From: Pseudoalteromonas undina
Lineage (GTDB): Bacteria; Pseudomonadota; Gammaproteobacteria; Enterobacterales; Alteromonadaceae
Direction: 5' to 3'
NCBI RefSeq assembly: GCF_000238275.3
Contig: NZ_AHCF03000003.1
Span: 1,984,001-2,048,000 of the forward strand
DNA length: 64,000 bases
This document shows positions 7,322 to 15,833 of the stretch, in pieces. The notes beneath the pieces were generated by a model. It saw nothing but the letters and a program-made list of their open reading frames with translations, was not told where the DNA came from and searched no databases. The translations under genes and the position numbers were made by a program. The first letter of the stretch is position 1. The number at the start of each line of letters is the position of its first letter.

Positions 7322-9448
7322 TTAAAACGCGTAACTCATGGCTAAATTTATAGAGCGCCCCTGCCCTGCCAATTGGTTAAAGCCCTGCGACATATCTTGT
7401 TTAAATTCTGCAATACTTACACCTCCTAGTGGTAATTGATAATACTCATCAAGCAGATTGGTAATATCAACACTCACAGTAAGTGCATCCCAACTGGCTT
7501 TTGAGCTTAAATTAAGTAAATGATACTGCTCAGTTTGGTTTTCTAGGCGGTTACTATCTACGCGAGTTTTACTATCGACCCACTGCCACGTGAGTGCGTT
7601 TTCAAAGCGGCCAACTTGCTGGTTAATGGCAAATTGGCTTTGCAGCGGCTTAATTTGATAAAGCGGCTGATTGGTATCATCGCGCTTACCACGGGTATTG
7701 GTAATGTTAGCTTTTAACGACCAACTACCATACTGCTTAGACTCGTGCAGTGCTAAAACTGCATCGAGCTTTACGCCATAAAGCGTAGCATCTACGTTAT
7801 TAAACATAAGTACATTACGGGTATTAGCAGCAAGCGCTGTGCGGTTAAAGCTTCTTACTATGTTGGCATCAATATAGTCATTCACGTCGCTCACCCACGC
7901 ATTAGCACTTATACGCCAGCTGTCGTCTTTTGCCATGCGGGTGTACGTGCTGCTAAGCGTGTGTGCGGTTTCTGGTTTAAGGTTTATATTACCAATATAG
8001 CCGTTGCCATCGCCGTACCATCCAATCATAGTGGTGGCCATATTACCTACGCCCCAGCTGTAGCGTTCGTATAAATTAGGCGCACGATTTTTACGGGCTA
8101 AGCCAATTTGTAGTTCGTCTTTATTGCTTAGTTGATAATTAATCAGCACGTTTGCATCAACTAAATTATCTGTTTGTTTTTTACTTTGGTTATTAAACTT
8201 TTTAGCCGCCATTGCATCGCTTGGCATCGCCATGGCCATTGCATTCATTGCAGCCATGCCTGCATTATATGCTTGTACATCATCAGTGTTGGTCATTACA
8301 TTTTCAAATCGAATGCCTGCATTTACCCACCAGCGAGTATTTAGTTGGCTTTCATATTCTCCAAGCAAAGCAATACGCTGACGTCGGCCATTATTAATAT
8401 TTTTATAGTCATTTGGTCCCATCATCATTGAGCCCTCAACTGCAGGCCACCAGTCATCTAATTTCATGTGGTGATACTCTTGCGCGAGTAGTAACTGGCT
8501 ATTGTTATCAAGCGCTAGTCGCCATTTTAACTGGGTGCTTATATCTTCGGCGTCGGTTTTCATTGGCATTTTTCCGGTTTTTTCTGCGCTAAAAAACCCC
8601 ATTTCATGCTTTACGTTATGCCAATTTAACTGCGCTTCAAGCTCACTGTTTGTAAAAGTGCGCTTATACTGGGCCACAGCACCATAGCTGGTGTTATCTG
8701 TCATATCCATATATTGATTAGCAAAGCCTTGATAGGGTATTTTTTGATGACTTAGCTTAACCACTAATTGTTGCTTATCATCGCGCATGGCAGCACTTAA
8801 ACTATGGTTTTGCGCGCGGTATAGGGTATCGAGCACTAAATCGCCGTTACCATCTTCATAACTGTTAGCATCGCTATAAGCACCTTGATAATTAAAACTG
8901 AGTACATCGCTGGCAATGCGCATACCTGCGCCGACCTTTTTGGCGTTATCAAGGGTGTTGTACTGGGCTGACACATAACCTGAATGCCATGCAAGTTCGC
9001 TGTTTTCACTGTACTGAGGTGAAACGGAATTAACAGCAATCACACCTGCAATATTATCGCCTCCCGCGCTTACTGGAGAAACACCTGCAACCACTTTGTA
9101 GCTACTAATTTGATTGGCTGAAATATAAGACAGTGGCGGGTTCATTTGGTTAGCACAGGCGGCGGTGATTTGCGCCCCATCAACCAGTACCGCCACTCTA
9201 TCGCCCATTAAACCATTTAAAACAGGTAAATTGGCCATACCACCAGCGGCTGAAAAGTCCACTCCTATATCGGTTAATAGCGATTCAGACGAGCCTAATG
9301 ATAGGTGTTTATTTTGTGCTTGGCCGTGCACTTCAATCACTTCAATTGAGGTGTCATCTGCAAAAGCAACTGGCGATAATACGCTACTTATAACAAGCGC
9401 TAAAGGGGATAATAAATAAGAGGTTAAAGAATTTTTTTTATCAGTCAT
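7322..9448 (-). CDS. OprC/NosA-like copper TonB-dependent outer-membrane receptor
   Basis: A 708-residue receptor with a signal peptide (LALVISSVLSPVAFA), an N-terminal plug and a C-terminal barrel ending in Phe (NLAMSYAF). The plug carries DGAQITAACANQMNPPLSYIS, containing CxxxM (C98, M102), and the barrel carries HxM at H326/M328. In the OprC family these four residues form the copper site. A Met-rich loop (MAAMNAMAMAMPSDAMAA) and an MMMGP segment add more likely copper ligands. It probably imports or binds copper. A palindrome sits directly upstream of its start. No ABC or P-type ATPase gene is adjacent. The alternative is a receptor for another metal complex. Confidence 0.82.
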   Translation of the reverse strand: MTDKKNSLTSYLLSPLALVISSVLSPVAFADDTSIEVIEVHGQAQNKHLSLGSSESLLTDIGVDFSAAGGMANLPVLNGLMGDRVAVLVDGAQITAACANQMNPPLSYISANQISSYKVVAGVSPVSAGGDNIAGVIAVNSVSPQYSENSELAWHSGYVSAQYNTLDNAKKVGAGMRIASDVLSFNYQGAYSDANSYEDGNGDLVLDTLYRAQNHSLSAAMRDDKQQLVVKLSHQKIPYQGFANQYMDMTDNTSYGAVAQYKRTFTNSELEAQLNWHNVKHEMGFFSAEKTGKMPMKTDAEDISTQLKWRLALDNNSQLLLAQEYHHMKLDDWWPAVEGSMMMGPNDYKNINNGRRQRIALLGEYESQLNTRWWVNAGIRFENVMTNTDDVQAYNAGMAAMNAMAMAMPSDAMAAKKFNNQSKKQTDNLVDANVLINYQLSNKDELQIGLARKNRAPNLYERYSWGVGNMATTMIGWYGDGNGYIGNINLKPETAHTLSSTYTRMAKDDSWRISANAWVSDVNDYIDANIVRSFNRTALAANTRNVLMFNNVDATLYGVKLDAVLALHESKQYGSWSLKANITNTRGKRDDTNQPLYQIKPLQSQFAINQQVGRFENALTWQWVDSKTRVDSNRLENQTEQYHLLNLSSKASWDALTVSVDITNLLDEYYQLPLGGVSIAEFKQDMSQGFNQLAGQGRSINLAMSYAF

Positions 9449-9453
9449 TATTG

Positions 9454-9479
9454 TTTACCACAAAATTTTTGTGGGTAAA
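9454..9479. promoter_or_regulatory. Palindrome overlapping the translation start region of the copper receptor gene
   Basis: A near-perfect palindrome (TTTACC.ACAAAA paired with TTTTTGT.GGGTAAA) ends 6 bases upstream of the receptor ATG on the minus strand. The gene has no separate purine-rich ribosome site there. It may be a repressor operator or an RNA hairpin. It does not match the CueR or Zur consensus I know. Confidence 0.45.
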
Positions 9480-9500
9480 TTATACGTGCTGCGGCAAGTT

Positions 9501-9522
9501 AAAAAGCGCGACATATTGTCGC
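9501..9522 (-). terminator. Intrinsic terminator of the XRE operon
   Basis: On the minus strand a perfect GCGACA-ATA-TGTCGC stem is followed by GC and a T-run, 13 bases after the stop codon of the XRE gene. Confidence 0.75.
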
Positions 9523-9535
9523 ACTTTGTTAATTT

Positions 9536-9733
9536 TTAACCCTGTTCGTCGTCAAAAATATCTTCTATTTTTAACTCAAACAACCTTGCTGCCTTAAAGG
9601 CCAGTGGCAAGCTGGGATCAAACTTACCTTTTTCAATCGCATTAATAGTTTGGCGAGAAACATCAAGCAGCTCGGCCAACCTTGCTTGGGTGTAGTTATG
9701 CTCGGCTCTTAATACCTTTAATCGGTTTTTCAT
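9536..9733 (-). CDS. Small XRE/Cro-type HTH transcriptional regulator
   Basis: A 65-residue protein that is essentially one Cro/C1-type helix-turn-helix: YTQARLAELLDVSRQTINAIEKGKFDPSLPLAFKAARLF is split across the helices, then an acidic tail (KIEDIFDDEQG). This short form is typically co-transcribed with an integral membrane protein, as here. Its ATG overlaps the stop of the upstream membrane-protein gene by four bases (ATGA), so translation is coupled. It probably binds the AAAGTAA-TGT-TTACTTT palindrome at the head of the operon (inference). Confidence 0.88.
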   Translation of the reverse strand: MKNRLKVLRAEHNYTQARLAELLDVSRQTINAIEKGKFDPSLPLAFKAARLFELKIEDIFDDEQG

Positions 9734-10152
9734 TCATCACCTGCACAATAGTGTTTGTTAAGCACATACACGCTAATTAAATACACTGCTCCCATTAAAA
9801 ACATTAAATCGGGTATTTGTGCTTTAAAATCAATTAAGCCACTCAATTGCAAATTAGTGTACGCAAGCCCACCTACCAATATTGCACCTAGGGTAAACCC
9901 CATGGCACTGAGATGTATTTTTTGCATCAGCTCATCCATCCCCTGTAAGTAACGTTTGTTAGCCAAAATCATTACAATGCCGGCTATTACATTTACAACT
10001 ATAAAAAAGCCGCTAATTATCTCGGCGCGATCCCAAATTAATGTCGGGCCAAAGCTACATAACGCTAAGGTGAGTAACCAAATCAAGGTACATTTAACCA
10101 AGTAGCTAGTATTTTTAATTTGGCGTTGTTTTAAATTTAATTCTGTTTTCAT
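9730..10152 (-). CDS. Four-helix membrane protein paired with XRE regulator
   Basis: A 140-residue protein with about four transmembrane segments (around residues 20-35, 45-65, 82-102 and 113-130) and short charged loops, one with KRYLQGMDELMQKIH. I do not recognise a characterised family, but the pairing of such a protein with a 65-residue XRE regulator in one operon is common in gammaproteobacteria. The regulator gene overlaps its end by four bases. A 7-base perfect palindrome 18 bases upstream of its ATG is the likely control site. Function is unknown. Confidence 0.75.
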   Translation of the reverse strand: MKTELNLKQRQIKNTSYLVKCTLIWLLTLALCSFGPTLIWDRAEIISGFFIVVNVIAGIVMILANKRYLQGMDELMQKIHLSAMGFTLGAILVGGLAYTNLQLSGLIDFKAQIPDLMFLMGAVYLISVYVLNKHYCAGDE

Positions 10153-10170
10153 TGCTTTAATCCTGTTTCA

Positions 10171-10187
10171 AAAGTAATGTTTACTTT
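10171..10187. promoter_or_regulatory. Candidate operator of the membrane-protein/XRE operon
   Basis: AAAGTAA and TTACTTT are perfect inverted 7-mers separated by TGT, 18 bases upstream of the operon's first ATG. The size and symmetry fit a dimeric Cro-type repressor site, so autoregulation by the XRE protein is proposed. Confidence 0.5.
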
Positions 10188-10493
10188 ACAAATATCATTC
10201 ATACCATACAAAAAGTCAAGTTAGCATTGCATTTAAATCTAATATATCTTGTTTTTAATGAGCGAGTGGCTTGCAAGCCCATATAAACCAGCCTTTCGTT
10301 TGCTTAAGTTAAATTTTATTCATCTTAAACTATGGTTTAGACCATGACGGGAGGAGGCTTTTAATTTAAAATGTCAGTCTCTTTATTCCTCATTCCCATA
10401 TTCAATTTTAAATAAACGTGTGTGTTGTATTTTTTAAACGTACAGGCGTTTTGTTTGCTATTAAATTTTATTCAATACCTTCAAGGATTTTAC
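10188..10493. other. Intergenic region between the XRE operon and the MFS gene
   Basis: About 300 bases with no convincing gene. It holds a small inverted repeat, ATGGT-TTAG-ACCAT at 10332-10345, followed by a purine-rich GGGAGGAGG at 10349-10357. A 14-codon ORF starts at 10371 and ends at 10415 (MSVSLFLIPIFNFK), but it is 13 bases from that purine run. A leader peptide for the exporter is possible but unproven. Confidence 0.35.
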
Positions 10494-11702
10494 ATGGCCG
10501 TTGATATTATATCGCCGTCGAGTCAGCCCAATAGAGCCGCTATTTTAGTTGTACTTGCGCTAGGCACCTTTATTTTGGGTTTATCTGAATTTTCTATGAT
10601 GCCTATGTTGCCATTAATTAGTGAAGCATTTGGTAGTACCCCATCACAAAGTGGTTATGCCATTAGTGCTTATGCTCTGGGGGTAGTTGTTGGCGCGCCT
10701 ATTTTAATGTTGGCAACAGCAAACATGCGTAAACAAAAAGCGCTGTTACTATTTTTAAGTTTAATGTGTATTGCTAATAGCTTAAGCGCCTTAGCTAGCT
10801 CATTAGAGCAACTTGTACTGTTTCGGCTTTTAAGTGGTTTACCCCATGGCGCATATTTTGGCGCAGCCTTATTATTGGCCTCAGATATAGCGCCTGCTGG
10901 AAAGCGTGCTAGCTTTATGTCAAAAGTATTTATGGGGCTGACAGTCGCAACCATTGTAGGTGTACCTGTAGTAACGCTCGTTGGGCAAAATTTGAGTTGG
11001 CGCTATTGTTTAGCCGGGGCAGGTGTACTGGCGTTTATTGCCTTTATTTTTGTTTATTACGTGGTACCCAATGTTAAAAATACTCAAAAATCTAATTTAC
11101 TAAACGAGTTAGGGGTATTAAAAAATAAACTGGTTTGGTCTATTTTGGGTATTGTTATTATTGGTTTTGGTGGCGTATTTTGTATTTATACCTACGTGGC
11201 CGACACTATTTTAGATGTAACCCAATCACCCGCCTATACTATTTCAATTGCGATGGTGATGTTTGGTATTGGCTCCACACTCGGTAATTACATACTAGGA
11301 AAAGCAGCCGATAAATCGGCAATTAAAACCACGGGACTAACCCTTGCCTCAACTATTATTTTTGCATTTGCGTATGTAAGTGCCAGCTATAATATTTACT
11401 TACTTTATCTGGTGATCTTTTTTATTGGCTGTAGCTTAGGGCTTTCTACTTTAGTGCAAACACTGTTAATGGATGTATCGCCCAATGGCCATGCCATGAT
11501 TGGTGCTCTCGTACAATGTGCTTTTAATATTGCTAATGCAATTGGCCCATGGGTAGGCGGCATTGCTATTGCACAAGGGGCACAACCAAATCAAACCGGG
11601 TATGTTGCAGGAGTATTATTTTTAGGCGGGTTATTTATGTGGTGGCTTAGCTTTATACAAATAAACAATAAAAGCGCAAAACAAACGGCTGCAGCGTATT
11701 AA
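10494..11702 (+). CDS. MFS (DHA1/AraJ-like) exporter
   Basis: A 402-residue inner-membrane protein with twelve predicted helices, of the drug:H+ antiporter-1 / arabinose-efflux (AraJ, YdhP) branch. The opening helix LSEFSMMPMLPLISEAFG and YAISAYALGVVVGAPI, with a following short basic loop, are typical. It would export small molecules with proton exchange; the substrate is unknown. I chose ATG 10494 because CAAGGA lies 7 bases before it; an upstream in-frame GTG at 10422 lacks a ribosome site and would add a Phe/Leu-rich extension. The gene stands alone and shares a hairpin with the convergent alcohol dehydrogenase gene. Confidence 0.85.
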   Translation: MAVDIISPSSQPNRAAILVVLALGTFILGLSEFSMMPMLPLISEAFGSTPSQSGYAISAYALGVVVGAPILMLATANMRKQKALLLFLSLMCIANSLSALASSLEQLVLFRLLSGLPHGAYFGAALLLASDIAPAGKRASFMSKVFMGLTVATIVGVPVVTLVGQNLSWRYCLAGAGVLAFIAFIFVYYVVPNVKNTQKSNLLNELGVLKNKLVWSILGIVIIGFGGVFCIYTYVADTILDVTQSPAYTISIAMVMFGIGSTLGNYILGKAADKSAIKTTGLTLASTIIFAFAYVSASYNIYLLYLVIFFIGCSLGLSTLVQTLLMDVSPNGHAMIGALVQCAFNIANAIGPWVGGIAIAQGAQPNQTGYVAGVLFLGGLFMWWLSFIQINNKSAKQTAAAY

Positions 11703-11706
11703 GTAT

Positions 11707-11731
11707 AAAAAGAGCCGCGTATAGCGGCTCT
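11707..11731. terminator. Terminator between MFS and alcohol dehydrogenase genes
   Basis: A perfect 8-base stem AGAGCCGC/GCGGCTCT with a 5-base loop. The A-run on its left gives a T-run on the minus strand, so it best terminates the alcohol dehydrogenase gene. It may also slow the plus-strand MFS transcript. Confidence 0.75.
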
Positions 11732-11751
11732 CGTTATATTCATTATTTTAA

Positions 11752-12798
11752 TTATACGTCAATCGACGCCATATCAATAACAAAACGGTAGCGCACATCT
11801 GAGCGTTCCATGCGCTCATAAGCGGTGTTAATTTCGTCTATATTGATCATTTCACACTCAGGTAATACATTGTGCTCACCACAAAAATCGAGCATTTGCT
11901 GTGTTTCTGCAATGCCACCAATTAAGGATCCTGCCACTCGACGACGACCCATTAACAATGGCACTGTGTTTAGCTCATCAACAGGGCCTACTTGGCCAAC
12001 AATCACTAACGTGCCATCAATATCAAGTAGCGGTGTATACTGTGATAGGTCGTGCTTTACCGGTATAGTATCAATGATCACATCAAACGCTGATTGTGCA
12101 TTTTTCATTTCATCTTCGTTGTTCGATACTAAATAGTGCTGTGCACCTAGCTCAATAGCATCTTCTTTTTTAGATTCAGTGCGGCCAATAACCGTAACCG
12201 TTGCACCCATTGCCACGGCATTTTTAACCGCCATATGGCCAAGCCCTCCAAGGCCGACAACTGCAACACGGCTACCTTTTTTAACACCCCATTTATGCAG
12301 CGGTGAGTAAGTAGTAATGCCAGCACACAATAAAGGCGCCACTCGCGATAGCTCTAAATTTTTAGGTACTGAAAGCACAAATTCTTCACGCACCACTACA
12401 TGCTTAGAGTAGCCACCTTGTGTCATTTCACCGTTTATTCTGTCTTTGCCACTGTAAGTGCCAACCATGCCTTCACGACAAAATTGCTCTTCGTGATTAT
12501 GACATTGGTCGCAGCTTTGACATGAGTCAACCATACAGCCTACAGCAACGGTATCGCCTTGCTGATATTTAGTAACATCGCTACCAACCGAAATTACTTT
12601 ACCAACAATTTCGTGCCCTGGTACTAATGGGTATTTACTGCCACCCCAATCGTTTCGCACTGCGTGTAAGTCTGAATGACAGACACCACAATATAAAATC
12701 TCTATTGCTACATCGTTATTTCGTAAATCGCGGCGCTCAAAAGAAAACTCTGTAAGTTCAGAACCTTGGCTTTTTGCTGCATATCCGACTGTTTTCAT
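11752..12798 (-). CDS. Zinc-dependent NADP alcohol dehydrogenase (YahK/CAD-type)
   Basis: A 348-residue medium-chain alcohol dehydrogenase of the cinnamyl-alcohol dehydrogenase/YahK branch, which reduces aldehydes or oxidises alcohols in the cytosol. Catalytic-zinc ligands are C40 (CGVCHSD), H62 with E63 (GHEIVG) and C158 (LLCAG). The structural-zinc cysteines are C93, C96, C99 and C107. The Rossmann motif GLGGLG is at residues 182-187, and the following IGRTESK suggests NADP(H) preference. Length is typical and it is monocistronic with its own terminator. The physiological substrate is unknown. Confidence 0.92.
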   Translation of the reverse strand: MKTVGYAAKSQGSELTEFSFERRDLRNNDVAIEILYCGVCHSDLHAVRNDWGGSKYPLVPGHEIVGKVISVGSDVTKYQQGDTVAVGCMVDSCQSCDQCHNHEEQFCREGMVGTYSGKDRINGEMTQGGYSKHVVVREEFVLSVPKNLELSRVAPLLCAGITTYSPLHKWGVKKGSRVAVVGLGGLGHMAVKNAVAMGATVTVIGRTESKKEDAIELGAQHYLVSNNEDEMKNAQSAFDVIIDTIPVKHDLSQYTPLLDIDGTLVIVGQVGPVDELNTVPLLMGRRRVAGSLIGGIAETQQMLDFCGEHNVLPECEMINIDEINTAYERMERSDVRYRFVIDMASIDV

Positions 12799-12879
12799 AA
12801 TAACTCCATAGTTTATTAAAATTTATAACTCACACAGTATGCATTATCAGCTCTGAACATGAACTGACGTAGCAACTGC

Positions 12880-12902
12880 AAAAAACCCAGCATAGTGCTG
12901 GG
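12880..12902 (-). terminator. Intrinsic terminator after the DUF1499 gene
   Basis: Stem CCCAGCA/TGCTGGG with a 3-base loop, followed on the minus strand by a T-run, 14 bases beyond the stop of the DUF1499 gene. Confidence 0.85.
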
Positions 12903-12915
12903 CTATTTTTATTAA

Positions 12916-13629
12916 TTACTGCACCACAACGGCGTTTAACTCGTCAATCAGAGCACTAATACGCTGGGCATTTTTGCCTAAATCACTTTTACCAATGCGA
13001 GATTTACTGCGTATGTCTACCACACGCTTACTGCCTTTGTCGTTAATACGCACTACAACATCATCTTTAAAGCCAAACCAGGTTGTGGTGTCTGTGGCTT
13101 CAACAATACCATTATTAACATCACTATTAACCAGTTCCCAACCAAGGTTTTCAATGGCTTTTGTTGTGGCTGCCACTAACTCTAGTTGCGTTTGGTTGTA
13201 CTCGAGCGGTTTTAGCTCTGGGTATGCTTTTCGTTGTTGCGCTGCAGTTTCTTCACCGGCGTAAGCAACAGGGTTGGGTGCATAAGCACGCAAAGGCACA
13301 ACCGCAACAAACTCAGGTGGGTTAATTAAATCGGTAGAAATATCATGAATTGGCGGAACACTTTTTGCGGTATTCATCATGTTAAGCGGCATTGCAATAG
13401 CAACAGCTGCAAAAATAACCGTGATCACTGCACTGGCTAGGCTTACTGTTTTACGCATGAATAGCACTTGAACTAATAATAAGGCTAATGCTGCCCCACC
13501 AACATACACGCCTAATCTAAAACCAGCAAAGGCAGTGCCTAGTTCAACAATATTAAATTTATAAAGGGGTCCCGGTAGTACTACCATTAAAAAAGCGATA
13601 AGCCCAACTAAGGTCACTAAATGTTTCAT
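12916..13629 (-). CDS. DUF1499 membrane-anchored protein
   Basis: A 237-residue protein. Residues 1-90 hold about three hydrophobic segments (LVGLIAFLMVVLPG, GVYVGGAALALLLVQVLF, ASAVITVIFAAVAIAM). The rest is a soluble DUF1499 domain with GIVEATDTTTWFGFKDDVVVRI and VDIRSKSRIGKSDLGKNAQRI, the diagnostic block of this family. The soluble domain probably faces the periplasm. DUF1499 has no established function. The gene is single, with a strong downstream terminator. Confidence 0.85.
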   Translation of the reverse strand: MKHLVTLVGLIAFLMVVLPGPLYKFNIVELGTAFAGFRLGVYVGGAALALLLVQVLFMRKTVSLASAVITVIFAAVAIAMPLNMMNTAKSVPPIHDISTDLINPPEFVAVVPLRAYAPNPVAYAGEETAAQQRKAYPELKPLEYNQTQLELVAATTKAIENLGWELVNSDVNNGIVEATDTTTWFGFKDDVVVRINDKGSKRVVDIRSKSRIGKSDLGKNAQRISALIDELNAVVVQ

Positions 13630-13820
13630 TGCCTACTCCGTTATTGTTATATGGTTATTGTTTTTTAAACAGCTTTATACTGTTAACACTCCAATTTAGA
13701 TTACTATGACTGATAAGTATCTATAAAGTCATAATTTATTACCCTTTTAAAGTAGATAACTTGACTCCTTGGTAAAAATCAACAAACTACGTGGGTAAAA
13801 TTATCAGGGTATTATTATTT

Positions 13821-14042
13821 ATGAAAACAGAGATTAGTTACCGATTTGAGTCATCACAAGTGGCCAATCGCTTTTTACACGAATTAAAAGATTGGCCAGT
13901 CAATGACGTAAAAACACGTCTTTTTAATGGCGGCGACAGCGTTAAAGTAAGCTACGAATATGATGAAAGCGGGTTTGATTATACCGTTGCCGAACTTGAT
14001 GATTTAGCCGAGCAACACGGCGGACAAGAAGTGTCGAGTTAA
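13821..14042 (+). CDS. Small protein of unknown function (73 residues)
   Basis: A short soluble acidic protein (MKTEISYRFESSQVANRFLHEL at the start) with alternating strand and helix predicted by eye, and no cysteine, signal or membrane segment. I do not recognise the family. ATG 13821 was chosen; an in-frame GTG at 13791 would add ten residues and neither has a good ribosome site. It is divergent from DUF1499 and convergent with the H-NOX kinase gene. Codon use looks ordinary, so it is probably real. Confidence 0.55.
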   Translation: MKTEISYRFESSQVANRFLHELKDWPVNDVKTRLFNGGDSVKVSYEYDESGFDYTVAELDDLAEQHGGQEVSS

Positions 14043-14118
14043 GATACTAATACCTAAGCTCAATAGCCACAACACACTTTGTAGCCATGCCTGTATTGTA
14101 AACTTTAAGCTTACAAAG

Positions 14119-15069
14119 TTATGTAGTAATAGGTATTACACAACGTATTAAAGACCCCTTACCCACTTCACTTTCAACCTCTATAGTGCCATTGTGCTCT
14201 TTAAGTACATTGTAAACTATAGCCATTCCCATACCTGTGCCTTGGCCTACGGGTTTAGTAGTAAAGAAAGGATCGAACATTTGTTTAAGTGTATCAGCGT
14301 CCATCCCACAGCCGTTATCTGCCACTTCTATGTAAATATTGCCTTTATTGGCAAACAGCTTAATAGTTATTTTTCCTTGCTGATCGCGCAAGTCATCACA
14401 AGCGTGTTTGGCATTAATTAATAAGTTTACAAAGACTTGTTTCATCGATGATATATTACACTGTGTTAGGGGTAACTTTTCAATGTGTAACTCTATAGCA
14501 CACGTTCCCAGCTGGTTTTCGAGTAACTTTAGCGTGCCATTTAATGATTCTGTAATATCTGCCATTGTTGTTACGTTGTCTTTTAGGCTCGCAAAGTCGA
14601 CAAGATTACTAACAATATGAGCGATACGCTCTAATCCCTCTTGGGTATCATCAACTAAGTCATCAATATCATCCACAATAAAGCTTAAGTCGTTCTCTCG
14701 GTTGAGCTGAACTAAAATAGACTCTAACTGCGTTACTGAAATCGATTTATCTACAAATTGTTGAGCCGCCGTCATTAACGAAACCAACACGGGCTTTATA
14801 AATTTTATACTTTCTACATTACTGGTTATGTAAGCAAGCGGGTTATTTATTTCGTGGGCCATACCAGCAGAAAGTGTGCCTAACGTGGCCATTTTCTCAC
14901 TTTGCATTAAGGTTATTTGTTGGTTTTTGACCGTTTCGAGCTTTTCTTCCAGCTCTTGATTAGCAATAAACAACGCCCGTGTTTTATCTTCTAGTAGGGT
15001 TTCTAATTGATCTCTGGCTGATTTTTCGCGCAAATACGCTTTTTTATAATTGTAGTCGTCTTCAGCCAT
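14119..15069 (-). CDS. hnoK: H-NOX-associated cytosolic histidine kinase (HnoK/HahK type)
   Basis: A soluble histidine kinase of 316 residues from ATG 15069. Residues 1-60 are a coiled coil with no membrane helix or PAS domain. The H-box is [17 protein letters not shown] with H72. The ATPase domain has the N-box NLLINAKHA, the G1 box VADNGCGM and the G2 box [11 protein letters not shown]. Its ATG overlaps the end of the H-NOX gene by eight bases (ATGGCTGA), so the two are translationally coupled; an in-frame ATG at 15081 is an alternative start. In other marine bacteria NO-bound H-NOX inhibits such a kinase, which feeds a phosphorelay ending in an EAL or transcription-factor response regulator. 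That receiver is not next to it here. Confidence 0.87.
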   Translation of the reverse strand: MAEDDYNYKKAYLREKSARDQLETLLEDKTRALFIANQELEEKLETVKNQQITLMQSEKMATLGTLSAGMAHEINNPLAYITSNVESIKFIKPVLVSLMTAAQQFVDKSISVTQLESILVQLNRENDLSFIVDDIDDLVDDTQEGLERIAHIVSNLVDFASLKDNVTTMADITESLNGTLKLLENQLGTCAIELHIEKLPLTQCNISSMKQVFVNLLINAKHACDDLRDQQGKITIKLFANKGNIYIEVADNGCGMDADTLKQMFDPFFTTKPVGQGTGMGMAIVYNVLKEHNGTIEVESEVGKGSLIRCVIPITT

Positions 15070-15613
15070 GGGGAGTCTCATATTTTATTTCAATTAAACA
15101 CGAATCAAACCCATCATGCATGCACTGGGCATGATTAAGTTTAGCATCAACCCCATAATGAGCCGCAGCACCAAAAATAAGCCCTTCGGCGCACATACAA
15201 AGCTGTCGCTTAGAGTTGTAACGCATTAAAATAAACCCGTCTTCAATAATTTGGGCGTCAATTTCAGGTAAATTAGGCTCATGATAAAGCTTAGCTACTT
15301 CAACATGAATTACTTTATCAATACTAATAATGAGATCAGCAAAACTATTAAAGCTGTCTACTATAGCTGGGTGACGTGCCTTTAAGTGAGAAAATAAATA
15401 CTCTCCAAAGGCCTTTAATACCTCTGGCATAGACATAGAAAGTGCAGTTGCTACATCTTGTGCCAAACCAACTATTTCCTCATCTGGATAACTTTCTGCA
15501 GAAATATAAACACGACCTTCAGGTGCATTTTTTTCAAGTAAGTCGTCCCATGCAGCCATGCCACATTTTTCAATAACCAGTGCCTCAAGCCCTCTAAAGA
15601 TAACGCCTTTCAT
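15062..15613 (-). CDS. H-NOX heme nitric-oxide sensor
   Basis: A 183-residue heme NO/O2-binding (H-NOX) domain protein. It opens with MKGVIFRGLEALVIEK, carries the proximal heme ligand at H103 (KVIHVEVAKLY), and has the propionate-binding Y132-x-S134-x-R136 motif. The zinc site known in kinase-linked H-NOX proteins appears as C139, H161, C164 and C172. No distal-pocket Tyr is evident, consistent with NO selectivity. I chose ATG 15613 because GAGGG lies 7 bases upstream; an upstream in-frame ATG at 15634 lacks one. It is the first gene of a two-gene operon with a histidine kinase. Confidence 0.93.
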   Translation of the reverse strand: MKGVIFRGLEALVIEKCGMAAWDDLLEKNAPEGRVYISAESYPDEEIVGLAQDVATALSMSMPEVLKAFGEYLFSHLKARHPAIVDSFNSFADLIISIDKVIHVEVAKLYHEPNLPEIDAQIIEDGFILMRYNSKRQLCMCAEGLIFGAAAHYGVDAKLNHAQCMHDGFDSCLIEIKYETPHG

Positions 15614-15833
15614 GCATGTTCCCTCTATTATCACTTTTAGATTGTTAGCTGCATCTTCAATTAGTTACAAACGCTCGCTACCTTACGGCTCATATGTACA
15701 ATAGCGTAGTAAGTCTTACTCTGTAAAATGTCAGCATTAAAGTAATAGTAGTTTAGTCGCTTGTAAAACGCCCAGAAAAGTTCGTTATTTGCATGGTCAA
15801 CGTTTAACACTAAGTAAAGGTAAGAAAGCGTGA

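Noticed and set aside
10371..10415. 14-codon leader peptide before the MFS gene
   Set aside because: The purine-rich run is 13 bases away and there is no attenuator hairpin; kept only as a note in the intergenic entry.
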